Assembly: GCF_036014175.1 (NCBI RefSeq)
Contig: NZ_CP107917.1
Coordinates: 3,658,001-3,722,000, forward strand
Source: Streptomyces sp. NBC_00443
Lineage (GTDB): Bacteria > Actinomycetota > Actinomycetes > Streptomycetales > Streptomycetaceae
Direction: 5' to 3'
Length of the DNA stretch: 64,000 nt
The translations under genes and the position numbers were made by a program. Shown here one piece after another: positions 8,566 through 16,177 of this stretch. The notes beneath the pieces are model-generated. The model saw only the letters and a program-made list of their open reading frames with translations. It searched no databases and had not been told where the DNA came from. Each line of letters opens with the position of its first letter. The stretch's first letter is position 1.

Positions 8566-8595
8566 AGACTATGACCGCGATTAGCACTCGGTCAA
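8566..8595 (-). promoter_or_regulatory. groES promoter
   Basis: On the minus strand TTGACC (8590-8595), 18 bases, TAGTCT (8566-8571), a housekeeping-type promoter. It overlaps CIRCE operator 2 at the -35 and abuts operator 1 after the -10. Confidence 0.8.
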
Positions 8596-8607
8596 GCGGA
8601 CTGCTAA
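8581..8607. promoter_or_regulatory. CIRCE operator 2 (HrcA site) of groES
   Basis: TTAGCACTC, nine bases, GACTGCTAA. Only one base departs from the canonical CIRCE arms. It overlaps the -35 element, so HrcA bound here should block polymerase. Confidence 0.93.
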
Positions 8608-8678
8608 TTCGCTGCGCTGGCTGAGCCGCGTTCGGGTGACCGGTACTGCCGGTGACCGGTGTTGCCGTGGCCGCCTGG

Positions 8679-8744
8679 GGGCTGCCGCCCCCAGACCCCC
8701 GCTTCGGCCTGAACGGCCTCGTCCTCAAACGCCGGACGGGCTGA
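8679..8744. repeat. Streptomyces-type intergenic repeat (CCCCCAGACCCCCGCTTCGG ... CGCCGGACGGGCTGA)
   Basis: A GC-rich stretch of the kind dispersed through Streptomyces genomes: a GCCGCCCCCAGACCCCC block, a GCTTCGGCCTGAACGGCC block and a final CTCAAACGCCGGACGGGCTGA. Located in the gap between the CIRCE region and the end of the polysaccharide deacetylase gene. It can form short hairpins and may act as a terminator. Confidence 0.7.
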
Positions 8745-8773
8745 AGTGCACGAACCGGCGCCGGGAAGTTCCG

Positions 8774-9616
8774 TCAGATGTAGTCCTCCAAACGGCCCAC
8801 CGTCAGCCCCCGCTCCTGGATCTCCCGGAGCAGCCTCGTCGTCCGCTCTCTCAGCGTCAGCCCGGCCGGCTCGCCCGAGGGGACCGACACGATGTCCCCG
8901 GCTCGCAGCCGTCCGGGGCCGTGTGCGTACGTCAATTCGCCGTCGCCCTCCATCGCCGCCCGCCACAGCACGACCGCCGTCACCCCGCAGTGGGCCGCGG
9001 CCCGGAGCGTGGTCGTGTCGTACGTGCCGTAGGGCGGGCGGAAGAGGCGGGGGCGGATGCCGAAGCGGGCGCGGAGCTTGTTCTGCTGGCCGCAGATCTC
9101 GGCGCGCTGGCCGGCATACGGCAGGCCGCGCAGGGCGGCGTGGTCGAGGGTGTGGTTCTGGATCGACGCGCCCACCGCGCGCAGGCGCGCGAAGTGGCCG
9201 TATCCCGGGCCGACCACGCTGTCCGTGAGGAACATGCTGACGGGCAGCCGTAGTTCACGGACCATGTCGACGAAGCGGGGGTCCTTCTCGGCGCCGTCGT
9301 CGTAGGTGAGGAAGACGACCTTGTCGCGGGTGGGGGCGCGGTGCACGACGGGCAGTGGGTGGCCGCCGGGCGGCCCGGGCCGCAGCCGCCGGGCGGGCGG
9401 GGGCGGTGGCGCGGCGAGTGGGGCCGTCAGGCCCCAGCGGCGGTACGGCTGTGCCGTGTGCGTCGGGCTGCCCGCCGGCCGTGTGCTGTGGGCCGCCCTG
9501 TCGCCCGGCTTCGCTCCGCCGGGGCCGGCCGGACCGACCGGCTGCGCACACCCGGCGAGCAGTACCGAAGCCAGAACCACGACCGCCACGGCCCACGGAC
9601 CGGGCGTCCGCCTCAC
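8774..9616 (-). CDS. Polysaccharide deacetylase lipoprotein (NodB-like)
   Basis: Secreted CE4-type deacetylase removing N- or O-acetyl groups from a cell-wall or extracellular polysaccharide. 280 residues: signal peptide with lipobox LLAGC (C23), Pro-rich linker to about residue 95, then the NodB domain with LTYDDGAEKDP (metal Asp), NHTLDH (HxxxH metal ligands) and RPPYGTYD. It starts with GTG whose GTGA overlaps the stop of the upstream deacetylase gene (9613-9616), so the two are translationally coupled. Paralogous to that gene. Confidence 0.9.
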   Translation of the reverse strand: MRRTPGPWAVAVVVLASVLLAGCAQPVGPAGPGGAKPGDRAAHSTRPAGSPTHTAQPYRRWGLTAPLAAPPPPPARRLRPGPPGGHPLPVVHRAPTRDKVVFLTYDDGAEKDPRFVDMVRELRLPVSMFLTDSVVGPGYGHFARLRAVGASIQNHTLDHAALRGLPYAGQRAEICGQQNKLRARFGIRPRLFRPPYGTYDTTTLRAAAHCGVTAVVLWRAAMEGDGELTYAHGPGRLRAGDIVSVPSGEPAGLTLRERTTRLLREIQERGLTVGRLEDYI

Positions 9617-10617
9617 AGGTAGTCCTCGAGCCGGGCCACCGCGTACCCCTCGGCCGTCACCTTGTTCAGGAACCGGCGGATCATGTCGGGCATTGTGCCC
9701 TTCCAGTCCTCCCGGCCCCGGAAGTGAGTGAGCACGATGTCACCCGATCGGATCTTCTGGTCCCACTCGCGGTACTCCCAGTGGTCGACGAAGACCTCCT
9801 CGTTCCACAGCGGGACGTACTCGATGCCGCACGACTTCGCCGCGCGCAGGCTGTCCTTGTCGTAGTTCCCGAAGGGCGGGCGGAAGAGCAGCGGGGGCTT
9901 GCCGTAGCGCTCCTCGATGACGTCCTGCATGCCGCAGATCTCGTACTGCTGGCGGCGGTAGGAGAGGGCGGGGAGGTAGGGGTGGTGGAGGGTGTGGTTG
10001 TTCAGGGTCACGCCGCTGCGCTGCATCCGCTTGAAGTAGCCGTAGTCGTCCTTGATCACGTAGTCGCTGAGGAAGGCGGTGTACGGCACCTTCAGGTCGT
10101 CCATCATCCGCAGGAAGACGGGGTCCTTCTCGGCGCCGTCGTCGATCGTGAGAAAGACGACCCGCTGCTTGGTGGGGACGGTCGTGAAGACCGGCGGGAG
10201 GCCGAGCTCCTCGTGCCCGTCGACCTCGAAGCCCTCGCGGGTGGTGATCTTCGGTTTGGTGGCGGGTGGGGGCGGGGGCGTGAGCGGGATTCTCGACAGG
10301 CCCCAGCGTTTCGCTGCGGCGGCCCGGGCGGCGACGGACTGCGCCGACTTGAACTTCTTCGGGTGCGCGCCGGGGGTCTTCCCTGCGTGCGGGCCCGCAC
10401 TGGTGGCCGGGGGCGGTGCCTTGAGGGGCTGCCGGCCCGAGGTGGGGTGCGCGGGCCCGGAGGCGCCTGTGCCCGCCGGTGCGCAGCCCGCGGCGATGGC
10501 GGCGACGGCGAGCACGGCGACTGCTCCGCGGGCCCGTGAACCTGCCGCCGTCCGGCCACGCCGCCCTGCGAATGCCCCATTGGGGCTACTTTTGTCATTT
10601 TGTACTACTAGTCGCAT
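9613..10617 (-). CDS. Polysaccharide deacetylase lipoprotein (NodB-like), paralogue
   Basis: 334 residues. A 30-residue basic N-terminus precedes a hydrophobic stretch and lipobox IAAGC (C45). A long Ala/Pro/Lys linker follows, then a CE4/NodB domain with LTIDDGAEKDP, NHTLHH and RPPFGNYD. Metal-binding Asp-Asp and HxxxH residues are all present, so it is probably active. Start ATG at 10617 was chosen over the much longer open frame because that frame would run antisense through the methyltransferase gene. First gene of a two-gene operon with the overlapping downstream paralogue; divergent from the methyltransferase gene. Confidence 0.9.
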   Translation of the reverse strand: MRLVVQNDKSSPNGAFAGRRGRTAAGSRARGAVAVLAVAAIAAGCAPAGTGASGPAHPTSGRQPLKAPPPATSAGPHAGKTPGAHPKKFKSAQSVAARAAAAKRWGLSRIPLTPPPPPATKPKITTREGFEVDGHEELGLPPVFTTVPTKQRVVFLTIDDGAEKDPVFLRMMDDLKVPYTAFLSDYVIKDDYGYFKRMQRSGVTLNNHTLHHPYLPALSYRRQQYEICGMQDVIEERYGKPPLLFRPPFGNYDKDSLRAAKSCGIEYVPLWNEEVFVDHWEYREWDQKIRSGDIVLTHFRGREDWKGTMPDMIRRFLNKVTAEGYAVARLEDYL

Positions 10618-10738
10618 GGTGCGGGATCTTGGCAGGCACCCGACCCGAAGCCGGGCAGACACCGCCGTCGAGAGACGCACCATCCACCGACTGGCCCACA
10701 GTGAGCGGCCGGTCCGCCGGCTGGCGGACAATGTCCCG

Positions 10739-11908
10739 GTGAACGACCTCGCCGCCTTCCTCTCCCTCCTCACCCCCGAGGGCCGCGCCCTCCTCGACGC
10801 CGTACGCGACACCGACCCCGCCGACGAACTCGCCGTCGCCACCCGGCTGCGCCGCGAGCACCCCGCCGAGCTGGTGTCGGCGGCGCTCGGGCAGGCGCGG
10901 CTGCGCCAGCGGGCGGTGGCGAAGTTCGGGGCCGCGGACGCGGGGCGGATGTTCTTCACCCCGAACGGCGTCGAGCAGTCGACGCGGGCGAGTGTCGCGG
11001 CGTACCGGGCCCACCGGATGAAGGAGCTGGGGGTGAGCTCGGTCGCCGACCTGTGCTGCGGGATCGGAGGCGACGCGATCGCGTTGGCGCGGGCCGGGAT
11101 ACGGGTGCTCGCGGTGGACCGCGATCCGGTGACTGCGGCCGTGGCGCGGGAGAATGCGGAGGCCCTCGGCCTCACCCGCCTGGTCGAGGTACGGGAGGCG
11201 GACGTCACCGAGGTGGACGTCTCCGGCTGCGACGCTGTGTTCGTCGACCCCGCCCGACGCGGCGGCCGCGGAAGGATCTTCGATCCCGAGGCGTACTCGC
11301 CGCCCCTGTCCTGGGCGATCGAGACCGCCCGCAAGGCCCCCCGTGCCGCACTGAAGATCGCGCCCGGGATCCCGCACGAGGCGATCCCGGCGGAGGCCGA
11401 GGCCGAGTGGATCTCGGACGGCGGGGACGTGAAGGAAGCCGTGCTGTGGTTCGGGACCGATCCCGGGGCCGTTCGGGCCACCCTGCTGCCGGGACCGCGC
11501 TCGCTGCTCTCCCGAGGCCTCCCCGACCCCGAAGTCCGGCCGGTGGGGCGGTACTTGTACGAGCCGGACGGCGCCGCCATCCGCGCCCACCTGGTCGCCG
11601 AGGTCGCCCAGCAGCTGGACGGCGGCCTGGTCGACGCGACCATCGCGTACGTCACGGCGGACGAGCTGCGGCCGACGCCGTATGCCGCCGCCTACGAGAT
11701 CACCGATCAACTCCCCTTCAACGTGAAGAAGTTGAAGGCACTGCTGCGGGAGCGCCAGGTCGGCATCCTGACCGTGAAGAAGCGCGGGTCGGCGGTCGAG
11801 CCGGAGGAGCTGCGCAAGAAGGTCAAGCCTCAGGGGCCCAACGCGTCGACCGTGTTCCTGACCCGAGTGGCGGGGGCGCCGACGATGCTGGTCGGGCGGC
11901 CCGCGTAG
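10739..11908 (+). CDS. Class I SAM-dependent methyltransferase with THUMP-like domain
   Basis: 389 residues. The SAM-binding motif I is VADLCCGIGGDAIALA (about 103-118), the acidic loop is LAVDRDP, and the VDPARRG motif follows near residue 172. The C-terminal third (from ISDGG onward) matches the THUMP-like/SAM-methyltransferase family of actinobacteria with FNVKKLKALLRERQVGILTVKKRG, a likely RNA-binding module. A nucleic-acid (RNA) substrate is inferred, not shown. GTG start chosen as the first codon after the divergent promoter region. Its TAG stop directly abuts the stop of the convergent ECF42 gene with no gap. Confidence 0.85.
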   Translation: MNDLAAFLSLLTPEGRALLDAVRDTDPADELAVATRLRREHPAELVSAALGQARLRQRAVAKFGAADAGRMFFTPNGVEQSTRASVAAYRAHRMKELGVSSVADLCCGIGGDAIALARAGIRVLAVDRDPVTAAVARENAEALGLTRLVEVREADVTEVDVSGCDAVFVDPARRGGRGRIFDPEAYSPPLSWAIETARKAPRAALKIAPGIPHEAIPAEAEAEWISDGGDVKEAVLWFGTDPGAVRATLLPGPRSLLSRGLPDPEVRPVGRYLYEPDGAAIRAHLVAEVAQQLDGGLVDATIAYVTADELRPTPYAAAYEITDQLPFNVKKLKALLRERQVGILTVKKRGSAVEPEELRKKVKPQGPNASTVFLTRVAGAPTMLVGRPA

Positions 11909-13180
11909 TCAGGCCTCGTCGGCAGCCGCCCGCTTGAGCAGCATCTCCCGCTCCCGCTCGTTGCGCGCCAGCCGCGCCGCCCGCTCGAACTCCGCCCGCG
12001 CCTCGTCCGTACGGCCGAGGCGCAGCAGGAGATCGCCGCGCACGCTCGGCAACAAGTGGTAGTCCCGCAGCGCCGGTTCGGCCGCGATCGCGTCGACGAT
12101 CTCCAGCGCGGGCTCCGGCCCCTGTGCCATCGACACGGCGACCGCGCGGTTCAGCTCGACCACGGGGGACGGGGCGCGGGCGGACAGCAGGCCGTACAGG
12201 GTGGTGATGGTCTGCCAGTCGGTCTCCCCGTAGGTGTACGCGTGCGCGTGGCAGGCGGCGATCGCGGCCTGGAGGGCATACGGCCCCGGCGCTCCCGTGG
12301 CGGTGGCGCCCGCCCGGTCCAGCGCCGCGATGCCGCGGGCGATGAGCATGCGGTTCCAGCGGCTGCGGTTCTGCTCCTTGAGGAGGATCGGCTCGCCGGA
12401 CGGGCCGGTGCGGGCCGCCGCGCGGGACGCTTGGAATTCGAGGAGGGAGGTCAGGCCGTGGACCTCGGGCTCCTTGGGCATCAGTCCCGACAGCACGCGG
12501 GCCAGCCGCAGCGCGTCCTCGCACAGCGACGGGCGCAGCCAGTCGTCGCCGGCCGTGGCGGCGTAACCCTCGTTGAAAATCAGGTAGATGACGTCCAGGA
12601 CCGAGCCGAGGCGTGCCGCGCGGTCGGAGCCGTACGGCACCTCGAAGGCGACGTTCCTGGTCGCCAGGGTGCGCTTGGCGCGGACGATCCGCTGGGCGAC
12701 CGTGGCCTCCGGCACCAGGAACGCCCGGGCGATCTCCGGCGTCGTCAGGCCGCCGAGCAGCCGCAGGGTGAGGGCGATGCGGGCCTGCGGCGACAGCACC
12801 GGATGGCACGTGGTGAAGACCAGCCGCAGCAGGTCGTCGTCGATGTCCTCGGGGTCATGGAGGGCGGGCGGCTCCTCCGGCGGCGCCGTCGTCTCCAGGT
12901 CGCGGCCGATCTGTGCGAGCTTGCGGGCGTAGTTCTCGCGGCGGCGGATCAGGTCCACGGCGCGGTGCCTGGCGGCGGCCATGAGCCAGGCGCCGGGGTT
13001 GTCGGGGACGCCGTCGCGGGGCCACTGCTCCAGCGCGGCGACCAGCGCGTCCTGCGCGAGTTCCTCGGCGATCCCGACGTCGCGGACCAGCCGGGCGACG
13101 GCGGCGATCACGCGAGGAGACTCGATGCGGAAGACGGTCTCGATGGCGCCGTGCGGGTCTGCGGTGGGCTGCGGGGTCAC
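11909..13180 (-). CDS. ECF42-type RNA polymerase sigma factor with C-terminal domain
   Basis: 423 residues, about twice the length of a typical ECF sigma factor. Region 2 lies near residues 20-90 (AEELAQDALVAALEQWP, GAWLMAAARHRAVDLIRR). Region 4 lies near 130-180 (ALTLRLLGGLTTPEIARAFL, EATVAQRIVRAKR). A long C-terminal extension with helical repeat character follows (LLEFQASRAAARTG, LYGLLSARAPSPVVELNRAV, RTDEARAEFERAARLA). This architecture plus the upstream DGPF/YCII gene is the hallmark of ECF42, which lacks a classical anti-sigma factor; the extension is thought to regulate activity. GTG start at 13180. Confidence 0.9.
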   Translation of the reverse strand: MTPQPTADPHGAIETVFRIESPRVIAAVARLVRDVGIAEELAQDALVAALEQWPRDGVPDNPGAWLMAAARHRAVDLIRRRENYARKLAQIGRDLETTAPPEEPPALHDPEDIDDDLLRLVFTTCHPVLSPQARIALTLRLLGGLTTPEIARAFLVPEATVAQRIVRAKRTLATRNVAFEVPYGSDRAARLGSVLDVIYLIFNEGYAATAGDDWLRPSLCEDALRLARVLSGLMPKEPEVHGLTSLLEFQASRAAARTGPSGEPILLKEQNRSRWNRMLIARGIAALDRAGATATGAPGPYALQAAIAACHAHAYTYGETDWQTITTLYGLLSARAPSPVVELNRAVAVSMAQGPEPALEIVDAIAAEPALRDYHLLPSVRGDLLLRLGRTDEARAEFERAARLARNEREREMLLKRAAADEA

Positions 13181-13227
13181 AGCCCACCATGCAACACCCG
13201 TACGGCCGGGTATCCAAGGAGGCCGGA

Positions 13228-13584
13228 TCAGCCCTCGGCGATCTCCCGCACCTCGCAGGTGACCTGCCAGCCCTCCCCGTGGACCTTCACGAACCGCGAG
13301 GCCCACTCCAGCGCCTCGGCCTTGTCCTTGCACTGCGTGATCGCGTAGCCGCCGATGACCTCCTTGGACTCGGTGAAGGGCCCGTCGGTGACGGAGACGT
13401 CGGCGCCGTCCCAGTGCACGCGGGTGCCCTGCGCCGACGGGGTGAGACCGGCGGTGTCGAGCATGACGCCGGCCTTGGTGATCTCCTCCAGCAGCTCCCC
13501 CATGCGCTGCATCATCTCGGGGCTCGGGCCGTCGGCGGGGGCGGTGGACTCGTCGATCCGGACGAGCGACAGGTAGCGCGGCAT
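13228..13584 (-). CDS. YCII/DGPF-domain protein partnered with ECF42 sigma factor
   Basis: 118-residue protein of the YCII-related family, recognised by TDGPFTESKEVIGGY and CKDKAEALEWASRF. DGPF proteins are the conserved genomic partners of ECF42 sigma factors and usually lie in their regulon. Here it is 47 bp upstream of the sigma gene on the same strand, so the pair is probably one transcript. Enzymatic role unknown; the fold is that of a small dimeric alpha/beta-barrel protein. Confidence 0.88.
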   Translation of the reverse strand: MPRYLSLVRIDESTAPADGPSPEMMQRMGELLEEITKAGVMLDTAGLTPSAQGTRVHWDGADVSVTDGPFTESKEVIGGYAITQCKDKAEALEWASRFVKVHGEGWQVTCEVREIAEG

Positions 13585-13706
13585 GGTGACTCCTCAGGGG
13601 TTCGGTGCGTGGGCGACCGGGTTCTTCCCGGCCTCTCACCCCTGCGTCGAACGGGAGGCTCCCGGATCGACACGCTCCGCGGATTTCTTTCGAAGATCTT
13701 TTGCTG

Positions 13707-14771
13707 TCACTGCAGCGACTCCCACAACTCCCCCGCCTCCGGCTCCTGAGCCACCACCCGGTTGCGGTCCGAGGGCGCCGGCACCACCGGCATCGTCACC
13801 GTCCGCACGGTGTCCGACGACAGCCCCTGCAGGCTCTGCCCCAGCCCCGTCAGCTCGCCCAGTGAGTCCAGACCCGTGTCGGTCGTCAGGCTGCCCGTCA
13901 CCGCGTCGGCGACCCGGTAGAGGCGGGCCGGGTCGGTGAGGAGGTCGGTGGCGGAGATCTGGTCCAGCAGAGCCGTCACCAGCTGCTGTTGCAGGCCTAT
14001 ACGGCCGAGGTCGCTGCCGTCGCCTATGCCGTGCCGGGTGCGGGCGAGGGCCAACGCCCGGGTGCCGTCCAGGTGATGCGTGCCCGCCTCCAGGGTCAGG
14101 TGGCTGTCCTCGTCGTCGATGTCCTCGTCCGTCGTGACCGTGACGCCGCCCAGCGCGTCCACCAGCTTTGCGAAGCCCGAGAAGTCGATCTCGATGTAGT
14201 GGTCCATGCGGACGTCCGTGAGCGACTCGACCGTCTTGACCGCGCAGACGGGGCCACCGAGCGCGTACGCGCTGTTGAACATCGTGCTGTACGCCACCTC
14301 CGTCGAACCGCCCGACGGCAGCGGGCAGGACGGGCGGGTGACCAGGGTGTCGCGCGGGATGCTGACGACGGTCGCCTCAGTGCGGCCGGCGTCGATGTGC
14401 ACCACCATCGCCGTGTCGGCGCGGGCGCCGGTGCTGCTGCCGCCACCCAGCTTCCGGTTCTCCTCGCCGGTGCGCGAGTCCGAGCCCAGGACGAGGATGT
14501 TCAGGGAGCCGGTGGGCAGGGCGGAGGCGGACGCCGACGAGACCGGTGCCGTCCGGCCGCTCAGGGGGCGATCGTCGCCGAGGGCGCTGTCGATGTCGAC
14601 GCTCTTGATGTTGTGGTTGAGGTGCCAGTAGGCCCAGCTCACGGCAGCCGCGCCCAGCACCAGGGTGCCCGCGAAGACGAGTCCGGCCGCCTTCAGCGCC
14701 TTCGACCGCCGGGTTGCCCGTCCGCCGAAGTCCCCGTCCGCTGCACGCCCGTTCGCCCCAAGTCCCGTCAC
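13707..14771 (-). CDS. LytR-CpsA-Psr (LCP) family cell-wall glycopolymer ligase
   Basis: LCP proteins transfer undecaprenyl-phosphate-linked glycopolymers onto peptidoglycan outside the membrane. 354 residues: short cytoplasmic basic N-terminus, one transmembrane helix (about residues 28-50), then the LCP domain with VLGSDSRTG (about 94-102), ARADTAMVVHID, SIPRDTLV and RTRHGIGDGSDLGRIGLQQQ. The Asp/Arg residues that bind pyrophosphate-lipid are present. Flanked by the ECF42 pair and the LacI gene, with no obvious operon partner. Confidence 0.9.
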   Translation of the reverse strand: MTGLGANGRAADGDFGGRATRRSKALKAAGLVFAGTLVLGAAAVSWAYWHLNHNIKSVDIDSALGDDRPLSGRTAPVSSASASALPTGSLNILVLGSDSRTGEENRKLGGGSSTGARADTAMVVHIDAGRTEATVVSIPRDTLVTRPSCPLPSGGSTEVAYSTMFNSAYALGGPVCAVKTVESLTDVRMDHYIEIDFSGFAKLVDALGGVTVTTDEDIDDEDSHLTLEAGTHHLDGTRALALARTRHGIGDGSDLGRIGLQQQLVTALLDQISATDLLTDPARLYRVADAVTGSLTTDTGLDSLGELTGLGQSLQGLSSDTVRTVTMPVVPAPSDRNRVVAQEPEAGELWESLQ

Positions 14772-14915
14772 AGGCAGGAACGTACGTCCGAATTATTACG
14801 GGCAGGAGTGTCAGTCCGCCTTTTCTTCGGAAATTCTCAGACTTACGGGAGATCCCATCGAGACGCTTCCGAAAGTTTCGACCGACCAACCGACTTGCTT
14901 CGATGCATCGTGGGG

Positions 14916-16001
14916 CTAAGCCGCCGACGGCTCCCCCGTGCTGCTCCGCACCACCAGGCTCGTGGCCAGCTCCACCCGCGTCGCGACCGGCGCCCCCTGC
15001 TCCCGCGCGAGGTCAAGGACCAGCTTCGCCGCCGCCTCCGCCATCTCCGTCAGCGGCTGCCGTACGGTCGTCAGCGGCGGCCCCACCCAGCGTGCGATCG
15101 GCAGATCGTCGAAGCCGACCACACTCAGGTCCTCCGGAATGCGCAGCCCCAGCTCGCGCGCGGCCTCGTACAGCCCGAGAGCCTGGAGGTCGTTGCCGGC
15201 GAAGACGGCGGTCGGCCGGTCCGGGCGGCGCAGCAGTTCCAGGCCCTGCCGGTAGCCGGTCTCGTGGTGGAAGTCGCCGGGCCGGATCAGGTCCGGCTCG
15301 ACCGGGAGCCCGGCCGTCTCCAGGGCGGCGCGGTAGCCGTCGATGCGTGCGCGGCTGCACATCATGCGGGACGGCCCGGTGATCGCGCCGATCCTGCGGT
15401 GCCCGAGCTCCACCAGATGGCGGGTGGCGGCAAGCCCGCCCTGCCAGTTGGTCGCCCCGATGGACGGCACGTCGGCGCCCGGGTCGCCCGCCGGGTCCAT
15501 CACCACGAACGGGATCGAACGGCTGGTCAGCAGGGCACGCTGGGACTCGTCGAGCCCGGACAGCACGAGGATCACGCCGTGCGGACGCCGGGCGGCGACC
15601 TGGTCGGCCCACGTCCTGCCCGGGGTCAGCCGCCCGGCGCTCTCGCTCAGCACGACACTCAGCCCCGCATCGCGGGCGACGTTCTCCACGCCCCGGATGA
15701 CCTCCATCGCCCACGCGCTCTCCAACTCGTGGAAGACCAGGTCGATCAGGGGTGAGCGGCTCGCCTCGGCCCGCCGTCGGCGGTAGCCGTGGGCGCGCAG
15801 CAGTTCCTCGACGCGGGTGCGGGTGGCCGGGGCGACGTCGGCGCGTCCGTTGAGGACCTTCGAAACTGTCGGCGCGGAGACGCCGGCCTCGCGGGCGATC
15901 TCGGCGAGCGTTGCGGTCTGGGTGGACCGGCCGGTCGACGGTGGTGTCGTCCGGGTTTCACGCGTTGTGGTCCGGGTTTCGGCGGGCTCCGAGGGTGTCA
16001 T
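14916..16001 (-). CDS. LacI-family transcriptional regulator
   Basis: 361 residues. The N-terminal helix-turn-helix is at about residues 30-75 (TLAEIAREAGVSAPTVSKVLNG), followed by a periplasmic-binding-protein-like sugar sensor (FHELESAWAMEVIRGVE, GFDDLPIARWVGPPLTTVRQPL). Divergent from the GH3 glycoside hydrolase gene with a 141-bp regulatory gap, so it most likely represses that gene until its sugar product accumulates. The first roughly 28 residues are Thr/Arg-rich and may be non-native; a later start is possible. Confidence 0.92.
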   Translation of the reverse strand: MTPSEPAETRTTTRETRTTPPSTGRSTQTATLAEIAREAGVSAPTVSKVLNGRADVAPATRTRVEELLRAHGYRRRRAEASRSPLIDLVFHELESAWAMEVIRGVENVARDAGLSVVLSESAGRLTPGRTWADQVAARRPHGVILVLSGLDESQRALLTSRSIPFVVMDPAGDPGADVPSIGATNWQGGLAATRHLVELGHRRIGAITGPSRMMCSRARIDGYRAALETAGLPVEPDLIRPGDFHHETGYRQGLELLRRPDRPTAVFAGNDLQALGLYEAARELGLRIPEDLSVVGFDDLPIARWVGPPLTTVRQPLTEMAEAAAKLVLDLAREQGAPVATRVELATSLVVRSSTGEPSAA

Positions 16002-16029
16002 GGCGGCGATCGTATCCCTGCGCGACCTC

Positions 16030-16093
16030 TTGACGAACCCTTCTCACCGCGCCTAGGTTCCCGGAACATTCGAGGCAAACAACGAAACATTCG
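16030..16093 (+). promoter_or_regulatory. GH3-gene promoter with two AACATTCG direct repeats
   Basis: A promoter-like pair TTGACG (16030-16035), 18 bases, TAGGTT (16054-16059) faces the GH3 gene. Just after the -10 are two AACATTCG motifs at 16065-16072 and 16086-16093, 21 bp apart (two helical turns). That position, over and after the predicted transcription start, fits an operator for the divergent LacI regulator. No classical palindromic LacI operator was found, so this is inference. Confidence 0.5.
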
Positions 16094-16125
16094 CGAGAGA
16101 CTGATGAGAGGGCCTCCCAGCTGCC

Positions 16126-16177
16126 GCCCGGCCAGGAGTTTCATGACCACCGCCCGGACAGGAGTTTCATGACCACC
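16126..16177 (+). repeat. 26-bp tandem duplication of ribosome-binding site and start codon
   Basis: Two adjacent 26-bp units (16126-16151 and 16152-16177), identical except for C/A at one position. Each contains AGGAG, a 4-bp spacer and ATGACCACC. The first ATG (16143) opens a nine-residue frame, MTTARTGVS, whose TGA overlaps the second ATG as ATGA (16169-16172). The second ATG is in frame with the GH3 product. Confidence 0.88.

Noticed and set aside
9613..11655. Extended 680-codon minus-strand version of the second deacetylase
   Set aside because: Would cover the methyltransferase gene antisense; the lipoprotein start at 10617 explains the protein fully.
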